From IMG/VR virus record IMGVR_UViG_3300042892_002114, positions 1 to 64,000 of that record: 64,000 nt of DNA. One strand, given 5' to 3'. Of this stretch, positions 1-7,991 are shown piece after piece (position 1 is the stretch's first letter; the number at the start of each line of letters is the position of its first letter). The DNA is from a virus. Made by a program: the position numbers and the translations under genes. Below the pieces are notes generated by a model. It did not search any database. It was not told the DNA's origin and saw only the letters and a list, made by a program, of their open reading frames with translations.

Positions 1-108
1 CCACTGCTGCCGTCTGTTCCGCTGGCACCACTACTTCCGTTGGCTCCGCTGGTTCCACTGCTGCCGTCTGTTCCACTGGCACCACTACTTCCGTTGGCAC
101 CACTGGTT
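1..108 (-). repeat. 54-bp tandem repeat, two copies visible
   Basis: Bases 1-54 and 55-108 are the same 54-bp unit with only a few substitutions. Each unit encodes 18 residues (six Gly-X-Y triplets) of the collagen-like fibre. The array probably continues beyond the left edge. In-frame repeats like this can change copy number by slippage or recombination and so alter shaft length. Confidence 0.85.
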
Positions 109-260
109 CCACTTGTTCCGCTATAACTCAAAGCATAACTTGCTGTGATAGCATAACTTGCTGAAGCATATGCAAAGCCGATCACGGTCAAATCTCCGTT
201 AATTTCGGCATTGCCGTTTACAATCAAGCCATTAGAAGCTATAAATGCGTTTGGTATCAT
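1..260 (-). CDS. Collagen-like tail fibre protein, N-terminal part (runs off the left edge)
   Basis: The reading frame starts at the ATG complementary to 258-260 and stays open to the window edge, so only about 86 residues are visible. The first 20 residues (MIPNAFIASNGLIVNGNAEI) are followed by an Ala/Ser/Tyr stretch of the ASYAITASYALS type that is common in phage tail-fibre shafts. From about residue 43 the protein is uninterrupted Gly-X-Y triplets (GTS, GAN, GSS, GAS, GTD), as in phage collagen-like fibres that form triple helices. The ATG overlaps the TGA of the gp15 gene upstream (ATGA), which implies translational coupling. I infer a trimeric fibre or fibre-attachment protein; the receptor-binding end lies outside the window. 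Confidence 0.75.
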   Translation of the reverse strand, partial: MIPNAFIASNGLIVNGNAEINGDLTVIGFAYASASYAITASYALSYSGTSGTSGANGSSGASGTDGSSGTSGANGSSGASGTDGSS

Positions 261-1579
261 ACAACCATCTTTATATATTTAACTGTCCATGTTCCAGACA
301 GTGGGGTTGCTAGTAGATTTATGCTGCCGCCAACATTATTGACAGACAATGTTACTGGTACAGATCCAATTTGATTTACTTCTGTTATATAATAACTTGA
401 AGATACACTGTTCCAACTTGCCATGACTTCATTAACTTTAACATTTGTATTAGAAACATCATATATAGATACAAGCCATCTTGCAGCATTTCTATCACCA
501 ATCAATTCAGAATCAATTTGAGCAGAACTAGAAATAATTTCAGAGTTGGCAGTTAATGATCCTGTAGCTCCAGAAATACCAGTAATATTTACAGTTTCAA
601 ATGTATTGGTTGCGTTATTGTTTGTAATGTTGTAGATTATGTTTTGAGATATTGGTGGTTGATTTGAATCAGCTAAGTTTCCATCATTAACAGACACAGA
701 TGTATGTTCTCCAGATTCTCCAATTGCACCAACAATTTTTTCATGAACATCAAATACAACTTTTCTTGGTGTAAATGCTTTTTGAACAACTGATTTATAA
801 TTTTCAAATTTATCTGGTAATAAATAAGCATTTACCATTATGCTAAATGTGCTGCGTACAATACGATCTTGACCAGCATCATTTGTTGTTTCAAAATTAT
901 AATCGCTGATGCTTGTTCTAAATTTGAATCTATTTTTATCACCCCAATAATCTTCTGTAGCAAAATTTATTGCTTCTACAACAGCATTGCCTTGTTCAAT
1001 CAGTTCTGTCCATATAATAAATTCATAGTTAATAATAACATGATCTGGCATTGCTACACTATAAATTTCTTTCACAGGCATGAATCCAGACATGGCAGAA
1101 AATCTATCATATTTATTCTTTTCAGAAAAATGTTTTACTGCTGGATATTGTAAGTAACGATTGAGTGTAATTAAATTATCATTGCGTTGCATGGTGCTTC
1201 TGCGAAAAGCAATAACTGGTGTTTGTATTTTACCATTATGATCTCTAATCACACCATCTTGTTGAATAGATTTCCATTTTTCTGGTGAAGCATAATTTAT
1301 TGGCACTTTTATTTGACGACCAGCATCTATTATTGTAGGAGATATAACAGTATCAAGATGTGTTAAAATAGCAGTATCAATATCAATGAGTGTAACTGAA
1401 AAATTCTTTTGAGCATCTGTGTCTCTACGTAAATCATATGCTCTATTTGGCTTGTGATTTGGACCATAAGCAGCCTCTACTACTGGCTTTTTAGATTCAG
1501 CCATTTCATGTCCATGATTTATTGGATTATGTGGTGGGTTATTTGCCACTGGTTTAGTTGTTGGTCCACGCCATGCCAT
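257..1579 (-). CDS. 15: Tail sheath stabiliser / tail completion protein, gp15-like, with a C-terminal extension
   Basis: In T4, gp15 caps the contracted-tail tube and sheath and joins the tail to the neck. The gp15 pattern is visible at about residues 80-260 of 440: GRQIKVPINYASPEKW corresponds to the T4 'RVPITYAS' segment, INYEFIIWTELIEQGNAVVE to 'MIYELSIFTRYEDDMFQIVE', and RSTFSIMVNAYLLP to the final strand before the Pro. Position supports this, because gp13 and gp14 homologues lie just upstream in the T4 order. T4 gp15 is about 270 residues. Here an extra region of about 150 residues (about 290-440) is Ser/Thr/Asn-rich with fibre-like phrases such as SEIISSSAQI. I chose the first ATG; MAESKK at residue 26 is an alternative start. 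The call rests on motif comparison, not a search. Confidence 0.7.
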   Translation of the reverse strand: MAWRGPTTKPVANNPPHNPINHGHEMAESKKPVVEAAYGPNHKPNRAYDLRRDTDAQKNFSVTLIDIDTAILTHLDTVISPTIIDAGRQIKVPINYASPEKWKSIQQDGVIRDHNGKIQTPVIAFRRSTMQRNDNLITLNRYLQYPAVKHFSEKNKYDRFSAMSGFMPVKEIYSVAMPDHVIINYEFIIWTELIEQGNAVVEAINFATEDYWGDKNRFKFRTSISDYNFETTNDAGQDRIVRSTFSIMVNAYLLPDKFENYKSVVQKAFTPRKVVFDVHEKIVGAIGESGEHTSVSVNDGNLADSNQPPISQNIIYNITNNNATNTFETVNITGISGATGSLTANSEIISSSAQIDSELIGDRNAARWLVSIYDVSNTNVKVNEVMASWNSVSSSYYITEVNQIGSVPVTLSVNNVGGSINLLATPLSGTWTVKYIKMVV

Positions 1580-1597
1580 ATTATATTGAGTTGTTTA

Positions 1598-1605
1598 TAT
1601 AAATA
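1598..1605 (-). promoter_or_regulatory. TATTTATA box before the gp15-like gene
   Basis: The coding strand reads CTATTTATATAAAC and the box ends 18 bases before the ATG. No Shine-Dalgarno sequence is visible for this start. The plus-strand reading is TATAAATA, which would point toward the opposing endonuclease gene instead. Confidence 0.4.
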
Positions 1606-1672
1606 GCGAGTGAGAGTAATAAAATAACAAAATGTTCATTGTTTTTAGTTTTTCATTGATATTTATTAGTAT

Positions 1673-1816
1673 ATGCCAAGAAAACGAAAATATAACACAA
1701 AAGAAGAAATCATAGACGCTCGTAGAAAATGGGCAAATGAATACTATGCAAAGAACCGCAAAAAGGTTCAAGAAAAGCGAATGGAGCGATATTATGCCGA
1801 AACGAAGCACAACTGA
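1673..1816 (+). CDS. Small basic peptide, possible detached N-terminus of the endonuclease
   Basis: This 47-residue frame starts MPRKRKYNTKEEIIDARRKW and is very rich in Lys and Arg (RKKVQEKRMERYY follows). Such basic helical segments, with a 'YYxKNR' pattern, commonly begin phage and giant-virus endonuclease-type proteins. The stop at 1814-1816 lies 20 bases inside the next gene, which uses a different frame. The start is preceded by GATATTTATTAG, a variant of the box seen before other genes. Either it is a separate coupled peptide, or the natural N-terminus of the 1794 gene cut off by a frameshift. Confidence 0.4.
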   Translation: MPRKRKYNTKEEIIDARRKWANEYYAKNRKKVQEKRMERYYAETKHN

Positions 1817-3122
1817 GGATTTTGTTGATAGAGCCAGAAAAATTCACGGGGATAAGTATGACTATTCCAAATCGGTTTATACGAGATCCTGTGATAAAGT
1901 AATCACAATTTGTAAAGAACATGGTGAATTTTTATGTAGAGCAAATGACCATTTATATAATAAAACTGGGTGTTCAAAGTGTGCAAAACAATACACTCCC
2001 ACGACCGAGGAGTTTATAGATAGAGCAAAAAGAGTTCATGGTGATAGATATGACTATTCCAAATCGGTTTATGCCGGTGCCGCAGTCAAGTTGACCGTGA
2101 TTTGTAAAAAGCATGGTGAATTTTATCCAACTGCTGCAAATCATTGCAATGGTAGCGGGTGTAAAAAATGCGGTTATGAAAGTAATAAAATTTCACTATC
2201 TGTTTCGCAGGAGGAATTTATCGAGCGAGCAAAGCAAATTCACAAAAACAAATATGACTATTCCAAATCAGTTTATACAAAAGGACACAAAAAAATAAAA
2301 ATAATATGCCCAACGCACGGAGAATTTATTCAACAAGCAAATTCTCATTTATACGGTACGGGGTGTATGTTGTGTAGAAACGAAAGAAACACTAATACGA
2401 CTGAAGAGTTTATAAATCTTGCTAAAAAAATACACGGCGATAAATATGACTATTCTAAAACTGTATATATAGGTTGTAAAATAAGAGTCGTAATAACTTG
2501 CTCAACTCACGGGGATTTTGAACAATTTCCGACATCGCATGTTGGTAAAGGAAGCAAAAACCAATGCGGATGTCCACAATGCTACATGGACAAGCACAGA
2601 ACATCCACCGAGAAACTTGTTAAAGAGTGTAAAAAAGTTCATAAAAATTTTTACGACTATTCCAAAACGGAGTATATTGACGCATATACAAAAATTAAAA
2701 TAATATGTCCAACACACGGAGTTTTTTCACAATCTCCATTCAGCCACAGAGCCGGTCAGGGTTGTAAAAAATGTACATCAAATGTTTCCAATAAAGAAAC
2801 AAAATTTCTAGATGAACTTAAAATTCCAGAAACAGGTCGTCAAAAAAGAATAAAAAAATATTTGGTGGATGGAGTTCACAAAAATGTTGTTTACGAATTT
2901 CTTGGTGATTATTGGCACGGAAACCCATCGGTACATAAACAAGAAGAAGTCAATAGAGTCACAAAAACAACTTTTGGCGAACTATATGCGGAGACGCTCA
3001 AGAAGTTTAAGACACTACACAAGATGGGCTATACCATAAAGTATATCTGGGAACTGGATTGGGACAACTGGACCAAAGTCAAATCTTCCCCATTAGAGAT
3101 ACACGAATATAAAAATCACTGA
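1794..3122 (+). CDS. Homing-type endonuclease with five DUF723-like zinc-binding repeats
   Basis: The protein has 442 residues. Five repeats of about 60 residues occupy roughly residues 5-310, each running F(I/V)xxAKxxHGxKYDYSK, then a Cys-x-x-His-Gly-x-F step and a closing Cys-x-x-Cys. This is the DUF723-type DNA-binding module found in phage and giant-virus selfish nucleases. The C-terminal 130 residues contain VVYEFLGDYWHGNP and end with a KYIWELDWD strand, like a Vsr or PD-(D/E)XK-type nuclease fold. I prefer the ATG at 1794 because GGAG lies 7 bases upstream; the in-frame ATG at 1737 has no such site. The gene is on the opposite strand to its neighbours and sits between gp14 and gp15, typical of a free-standing mobile endonuclease. 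It overlaps the gp14 3' end by 7 bases. Confidence 0.8.
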   Translation: MPKRSTTEDFVDRARKIHGDKYDYSKSVYTRSCDKVITICKEHGEFLCRANDHLYNKTGCSKCAKQYTPTTEEFIDRAKRVHGDRYDYSKSVYAGAAVKLTVICKKHGEFYPTAANHCNGSGCKKCGYESNKISLSVSQEEFIERAKQIHKNKYDYSKSVYTKGHKKIKIICPTHGEFIQQANSHLYGTGCMLCRNERNTNTTEEFINLAKKIHGDKYDYSKTVYIGCKIRVVITCSTHGDFEQFPTSHVGKGSKNQCGCPQCYMDKHRTSTEKLVKECKKVHKNFYDYSKTEYIDAYTKIKIICPTHGVFSQSPFSHRAGQGCKKCTSNVSNKETKFLDELKIPETGRQKRIKKYLVDGVHKNVVYEFLGDYWHGNPSVHKQEEVNRVTKTTFGELYAETLKKFKTLHKMGYTIKYIWELDWDNWTKVKSSPLEIHEYKNH

Positions 3123-3592
3123 TTTCTTTCTAAAATGTTTAGTGAAGTGTACTTGGTATAGTGCGCGTTGCAAATTATACTGTGGTTCTTATCACTCTGA
3201 CCCCCCAGCAGCTGCTCAGATATAACCGAATCCAATTCATAAAATTTATCGTTGAAGAATACTACATCGCCAATTTCTGGATAAAATTCTAATTGCTTTA
3301 ACATTTTTTCACGCATCTTGAAAATATGATCTTGATTTCTATTTGGTCCGAAATCGTCAAATTCTGCCGTCATTTCAGATCTTTCTATAAGTGCAGATAT
3401 TTGAACTGCTGGAAAATACCATTTACCAGTTTCTGATGAAGTTTCACCATATATATTTGTTTTGGTTTCATTTGGACAAATTTTAAATATTTGAATAAGA
3501 TTTTCAATAATTTCGCCCATCAATTCGCCGTTGAGAGAATTGATTAAGTTTAAGTCCCGTGTGCTAAAATATCTTCCTTTTAGTGATGCCAT
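3116..3592 (-). CDS. 14: Neck protein, gp14-like
   Basis: T4 gp14 forms part of the neck, closing the filled head and joining the tail. This 158-residue protein is shorter than T4 gp14 (256) but keeps its central pattern. FGPNRNQDHIFKMREKMLKQ corresponds to the T4 'EVTLSINPNLFKHQV' stretch, and GDVVFFNDKFYELDSV to 'GDLIYFPMDNSLFEINWVE'; the T4 'PFYQLGQ' step is replaced by LLGGQSDKNHS. Another shared segment is WYFPAVQISALIER near residue 60. Its placement between the gp13-like and gp15-like genes agrees with T4 neck order, although the propeller gene and two endonuclease genes have been inserted around it. It starts 7 bases after the propeller gene stop. Confidence 0.72.
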   Translation of the reverse strand: MASLKGRYFSTRDLNLINSLNGELMGEIIENLIQIFKICPNETKTNIYGETSSETGKWYFPAVQISALIERSEMTAEFDDFGPNRNQDHIFKMREKMLKQLEFYPEIGDVVFFNDKFYELDSVISEQLLGGQSDKNHSIICNAHYTKYTSLNILERNQ

Positions 3593-3599
3593 AAATATG

Positions 3600-6356
3600 T
3601 TATGTTAGTGAATAACCGGCTGCTGCTAGACCCTGTCTTGCAGATCCAACACCTGTTGTGTCATTTGCTACAACACCTGTATTACTAACCAGATTGGTTA
3701 TTGATAAATTGCTACCATTAAATCCATATCCAAATATTGCTTTGTCGCTGCCATAACCAGACGCAGCTGGCTCTTTTCTGGCGGTACCAACACCCGTCGT
3801 GTCTGTGGCTACAACACCTGTGTTACTAACAAGATTGGTCATTGATAAATAATTAGTACCAGTAGTAGTTCCATATCCAAAAATTGCTTTATCCGTTCCA
3901 TATCCCGTCGCTGCTATATGAAATCTTGGCGTGCCAACACCGGCTGTATCACTTGCTACAACGCCTGTATTGTTTACAAGATTGGTTATTGCGCTTGTCT
4001 GCCCATATCCAAATATTGCTTTGTCACTGCCATAACCAGCCGCTGCCAGATTATGTCTAGCAGGGTTAACGTTTGATGTGTCAGTTGATACAACACCCGT
4101 ATTACTTACCAGATTGATTATTGCTACGCTATTATTTGTGTATCCATATCCAAAAATAGCCTTGTCTGACCCATAACCCGCCGCTGCTAAAGCACGTCTG
4201 GTCGTGCCAACACCCGTTGTATCAGTTGCTACAACACCTGTATTGCTTACAAGATTGGTTAGTGAATAATTTTGATCGTACCCCGCCGTCGTGCCATATC
4301 CAAATAGTGCTTTGTCGGTGCCATAACCTGCTGCTGCCAGATACCATCTGGCAGTTCCAACTCCCGTTGTATCATTTGCTACAACTCCGGTGTTACTTAC
4401 GAGATTTGTCATTGAAACAACTCCGGTTGTATATCCATATCCAAATATAGCTTTTTGTGTTCCTGATAAAGCAATAGGATCAGCAAATACTTTTCTAAAT
4501 TTCATTCCACCAATTGTTGGTGCATTTACTGAATAGCCCGCCGCTGCTAAAGCTTGTCTCGCTGTACCTACACCTGCTGTATCAGTTGCTACAACCCCAG
4601 TATTACTTACAAGATTGGTTATTGAGGTTGCGGCGGCGGCATATCCATATCCAAATATAGATTTATCACCAGCATAACCTGCAGCTGCTAGATAAAATCT
4701 TGATGTACCTACACCTGCTGTATCAGTTGCTACAACACCTGTATTACTAACAAGATTAGTTAATGATACCACTCCACCCGCCGCATTTGTGTTAGTTCCA
4801 TATCCAAATATAACTTTGTCTGTTCCGTAACTTGCTGCTGCTAAAATAGATCTTGCTGTACCAACTCCAGTTGTATCAGTTGCTACAACACCAGTATTAC
4901 TTACAAGATTTGTTATTGATGTAACAGCACCTGTATATCCATATCCAAATATAGCTTTATCTGATCCATAACCGGCTGCTGCTAAAGATTGTCTCGCTGT
5001 ACCAACACCCGTTGTATCAGTTGCTACAACCCCCGTGTTGCTGACTTTGTTGGTTATTGCTGTAACAGCTCCAGTACTTCCATATCCAAATATAGATTTG
5101 TCTGATCCATAACTCGCAGCCGCTAATAGTACTCTGGCCGATCCAACGCCCGTTGTGTCTGCTGCTACAACGCCTGTGTTACTTACAAGATTTGTTATTG
5201 AAACTTGAGTTGGTGTTTGTCCATATCCAAATATTGCTTTGTCACTTCCATAACCAGCGGCTGCTAGATTATATCTCCCAGTCCCAACCCCAGTTGTGTC
5301 TGCTGCTACAACGCCTGTGTCACTTACTAAATTAGTTGTTGATACAGCACTTGGTGTATATCCATATCCAAATATAGCTTTTTGTGTTCCTGTGACAGTA
5401 GCTGCATTAAATCTATTCTTATATTTTATTCCATTTGGTGCCGGTATTGTAGTTTTTGAAAAACCTGCGGCTGCTAGACCATATCTTGCTGTGCCAACAC
5501 CCGTGGTGTCAGTTGCCACAACGCCAGTATTACTTACGAGATTGGTTATTGATTTACCGCCGCCACTATTATATCCATATCCAAAAATTGCTTTATCACT
5601 TCCATAACCAGCCGCCGACAATCTGCTTCTTATTGTTCCAACACCGGATGTATCAGTTGATACAACACCCGTATTACTTACAAGATTGGTTATTGATACA
5701 TACGTGGTTGTAAATCCATATCCAAATATTGCTTTGTCATTGCCATAACCGGCTGCTGCTAGTTCATATCTCGCGGTTCCAACACCCGTTGTATCACCCG
5801 CCACAACACCTATGTTACTTACACGATTGGTTATTGAAAGATTAGCGCCATTGTCTCCATAACCAAATATAGCTTTGTCACTTCCATAACCAGCAGCCGC
5901 TGGACCCGTTCTCGCCGTTCCAACGCCAGTTGTGTCGGTCGCTACAACTCCGACGTTGCTGACTTTATTGGTCATTGACCGATAACCACCACCAATCCCA
6001 TACCCAAATATTGCTTTGTCAGTTCCATAACCCGCAGCTGCTAGATAGTTTCTGGCTGTTCCAACTCCGCTTGTGTCAGTTGCTACAACACCAGTATTAC
6101 TGACAAGATTGGTAATTGCTGTAGCAGTGCCCGTACTTCCATACCCAAAAATAGCTTTGTCTGACCCATAACCAGCCGCTGCTAAACCGACTCTTGCTGT
6201 ACCAACTCCCGTTGTGTCATTTGCTACAACGCCGGTGTTGCTTACAAGATTAGTAATTGAAAAATAACCAGCATTATTTCCATACCCAAATATTGCTTTT
6301 TGAGTTCCTGCTAAAACAGTTGGTATATTACTTCTATTTAAATATTTTATAGCCAT
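3600..6356 (-). CDS. Predicted triple six-bladed beta-propeller protein, probable virion surface protein
   Basis: The 918 residues consist almost entirely of 18 repeats of 44-51 residues. A typical repeat runs DKAIFGYG, a variable loop of 4-12 residues, (S/A)xTNLVSNTGVVATDTTGVG, (T/S)AR, two variable residues, then LAAAGYG. Repeats 1, 7 and 13 begin with QKAIFGYG instead of DK. They follow related linkers: MAIKYLNRSNIPTVLAGT, NGIKYKNRFNAATVTGT and GGMKFRKVFADPIALSGT. Repeats 6, 12 and 18 end in FS or YS rather than YGS or YGT. The protein is therefore three modules of six repeats (about residues 1-300, 301-609 and 610-918). Each has the size and repeat number expected of a six-bladed kelch- or RCC1-like propeller. 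The fold is inferred. The gene lies among neck and tail genes, which suggests a tail-fibre or head-decoration role in binding. No signal peptide is visible. Confidence 0.75.
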   Translation of the reverse strand: MAIKYLNRSNIPTVLAGTQKAIFGYGNNAGYFSITNLVSNTGVVANDTTGVGTARVGLAAAGYGSDKAIFGYGSTGTATAITNLVSNTGVVATDTSGVGTARNYLAAAGYGTDKAIFGYGIGGGYRSMTNKVSNVGVVATDTTGVGTARTGPAAAGYGSDKAIFGYGDNGANLSITNRVSNIGVVAGDTTGVGTARYELAAAGYGNDKAIFGYGFTTTYVSITNLVSNTGVVSTDTSGVGTIRSRLSAAGYGSDKAIFGYGYNSGGGKSITNLVSNTGVVATDTTGVGTARYGLAAAGFSKTTIPAPNGIKYKNRFNAATVTGTQKAIFGYGYTPSAVSTTNLVSDTGVVAADTTGVGTGRYNLAAAGYGSDKAIFGYGQTPTQVSITNLVSNTGVVAADTTGVGSARVLLAAASYGSDKSIFGYGSTGAVTAITNKVSNTGVVATDTTGVGTARQSLAAAGYGSDKAIFGYGYTGAVTSITNLVSNTGVVATDTTGVGTARSILAAASYGTDKVIFGYGTNTNAAGGVVSLTNLVSNTGVVATDTAGVGTSRFYLAAAGYAGDKSIFGYGYAAAATSITNLVSNTGVVATDTAGVGTARQALAAAGYSVNAPTIGGMKFRKVFADPIALSGTQKAIFGYGYTTGVVSMTNLVSNTGVVANDTTGVGTARWYLAAAGYGTDKALFGYGTTAGYDQNYSLTNLVSNTGVVATDTTGVGTTRRALAAAGYGSDKAIFGYGYTNNSVAIINLVSNTGVVSTDTSNVNPARHNLAAAGYGSDKAIFGYGQTSAITNLVNNTGVVASDTAGVGTPRFHIAATGYGTDKAIFGYGTTTGTNYLSMTNLVSNTGVVATDTTGVGTARKEPAASGYGSDKAIFGYGFNGSNLSITNLVSNTGVVANDTTGVGSARQGLAAAGYSLT
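3603..6302 (-). repeat. Eighteen in-frame repeats of about 141 bp arranged as three sets of six
   Basis: Units are 132-153 bp, mostly 141 bp. Set boundaries are the 72-bp linkers at 5385-5456 and 4458-4529. At DNA level the units differ at many synonymous sites, so the duplication is not recent, yet the framework residues are kept. Variation and length changes fall in the segments encoding the two loops described for the protein. Confidence 0.9.
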
Positions 6357-6362
6357 ATGATT

Positions 6363-6770
6363 TTATGAGAATATCAACTTTTTCATTTGTTCTGATGTGA
6401 TTGGTTCATCTTCGCGTATGCGAATTATCTTATATCCTTTATCAGCAGCTATTTTATTTTTCAGTTCATCTACTATCATACTCTTTTTTTGAAATATATA
6501 TTTTGCATCTTTGGCAGTTTTTGGATGCCAAAATGCTCCATCAAATTCAAATAAAATATTTTCATCCGGTAAATATGCATCATAAAATCTACCTCCCATT
6601 GGATATTGATGAACATAATATACTCCAATTTCATCAAGCATATTATAATACTTGATTTCCAATGAAGTAAAATTTGTTGGCGGCTTCATAGTTTTTTTCA
6701 CACCAATATACTTTAGTCGTCGTCTTTCACTCTTTGACATTACCATATCTAATATAGAAAAAGGTTTCAT
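6363..6770 (-). CDS. Small Vsr/DUF559-like PD-(D/E)XK endonuclease
   Basis: The 135-residue protein contains TSLEIKYYNMLDEIGVYYVH followed by FYDAYLPDENILFEFDGAFW and HP, then a C-terminal GYKIIRIREDE. This is the order seen in very-short-patch-repair-like and DUF559 nucleases: a helix with Glu, then Asp on a beta hairpin, then E-F-D-G-x-x-W-H. The first 28 residues are basic and may bind DNA. It sits 3 bases after the gp13 stop and 6 bases before the propeller gene, inside a late operon. That position suggests a mobile-type nuclease rather than a repair enzyme. Catalytic activity is inferred from motifs only. Confidence 0.65.
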   Translation of the reverse strand: MKPFSILDMVMSKSERRRLKYIGVKKTMKPPTNFTSLEIKYYNMLDEIGVYYVHQYPMGGRFYDAYLPDENILFEFDGAFWHPKTAKDAKYIFQKKSMIVDELKNKIAADKGYKIIRIREDEPITSEQMKKLIFS

Positions 6771-6773
6771 TTT

Positions 6774-7991
6774 TTAACCAATATAAATTCCGAGTGGAAC
6801 TCGCTGTAGAGTGGATTGTAGTTGTTGCGATTCTGCTTCACGCATTTCCATTTGAGCCTTGCGACCTGTTGCTTCTAAATTCTCTCTCAACTGTGTAATC
6901 AAATCTGTTTTTTCGGCAGCAGCTTCTTGACGCAGTTCTCCACCATCCAATGTAACTTCTGCACCTGGTATTGGAATAGTTTGATACTTTTGACGAATGC
7001 TGCCCAATAGTTCTTTGCACAATGCTAAAAAGTATTTGCGTATCCATTGCTTGCCAACACTATTGATGCCGCTGTATGGAATATTATTGTATGGAACATT
7101 GCTATAATCTCCAATGGTATTTGAAGAAACATAAGAACCGCTTGCATTATAAAATGAACCAGAATTATAAATGCCCTGACTGTCTCTGTCTTTAACAAGC
7201 AGATACTCAAAATGCATCTTGTAGTTATAAGTCGGAATTGGAAATATTTTTACTTTGTTATTAACCAACTCAAAGCTATATCCAGATTTACGCACCAAAT
7301 CATTGAATTCAATAGCTTGCATACGCAACAAATCTTCAAATATTGGTGTCATCAAAAATTGAGTAGCAGGCGAATAACCAGCAAAACCCATTTCATTTAA
7401 TACATTGCTATAACTCATACCTGTCATACTAAATGGATCATATATACGAGCGGATGCAGGTGGCATATTATGAAAAATTCTGCGAATTTCAATTCTATCA
7501 AAACTTTCACTCACATCTCCCCACAATGCTTGTAGATCATATGATTGTTGTCCTTTTTGAACATCAACATAACCTTTTTTCCAATCCACATTTCCACCCA
7601 CACCAAACTCTGTGCCATAGCCTTGTGCCAATTTTATGAGTTGTGGTAATCCACTACCAGCCACATTTGTTTGAGTAAGATTTACATTGGCAGAAGTTCC
7701 TTGTAGCACACCAATATTATTACGAATATTAAATTGATTTACTTGTGCTCCATATTCATTCACAGCTTCTTCAAAACATGCATAAAAATTTATGTCTATC
7801 ATTTCAATATCAACAATAGGATAACCCAAACGAGTTGCTGCCCATCTGGCAGCATTTGGTGCTTCTGTTTTGAACTGCACATCGGTTTCATAAAAACCAA
7901 ATGGAGTGCTTCCGGTTGTGATTAAGGAACCAGAACCGGGCCAGCGGTTTCTATCTTGGTCAATATTGTAATTTATACTCGTGTCGGGCAT
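6774..7991 (-). CDS. 13: Neck protein, gp13-like
   Basis: The 405-residue protein opens with NRWPGSGSLITTGSTPFGFY and AARWAATRLGYPIVDIEMID, then FYACFEEAVNEYG, which I recognise from gp13 neck proteins of T4-like cyanophages. In T4 gp13 and gp14 assemble on the packaged head before tail joining. The region around residues 180-260 (IEIRRIFHNMPPASARIYDP, then AIEFNDLVRKSGYSF and KIFPIP) also fits that family. T4 gp13 is about 309 residues; the extra length is mainly a Ser/Asn-rich insert near 275-305 and a charged C-terminal helix. The ATG overlaps the TAA of the GIY-YIG gene (TAATG), so translation is likely coupled. Confidence 0.72.
   Translation of the reverse strand: MPDTSINYNIDQDRNRWPGSGSLITTGSTPFGFYETDVQFKTEAPNAARWAATRLGYPIVDIEMIDINFYACFEEAVNEYGAQVNQFNIRNNIGVLQGTSANVNLTQTNVAGSGLPQLIKLAQGYGTEFGVGGNVDWKKGYVDVQKGQQSYDLQALWGDVSESFDRIEIRRIFHNMPPASARIYDPFSMTGMSYSNVLNEMGFAGYSPATQFLMTPIFEDLLRMQAIEFNDLVRKSGYSFELVNNKVKIFPIPTYNYKMHFEYLLVKDRDSQGIYNSGSFYNASGSYVSSNTIGDYSNVPYNNIPYSGINSVGKQWIRKYFLALCKELLGSIRQKYQTIPIPGAEVTLDGGELRQEAAAEKTDLITQLRENLEATGRKAQMEMREAESQQLQSTLQRVPLGIYIG

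Noticed and set aside
4217-5713. Plus-strand open frames inside the propeller gene
   Set aside because: They mirror the periodic minus-strand codons, have low-complexity Leu/Gln/Pro composition, no ribosome sites, and appear only because the repeats lack stops on the opposite strand.
3603-6302. Regular repeats of about 141 bp that could be mistaken for a CRISPR or satellite array
   Set aside because: The units are in frame, protein-coding, far longer than CRISPR repeats, and have no conserved-repeat/unique-spacer pattern at DNA level.
3600-6356. Diversity-generating retroelement acting on the propeller loops
   Set aside because: No reverse transcriptase, template repeat or accessory gene is visible in the window. 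Variation is between repeats of one gene, so recombination explains it without such an element.
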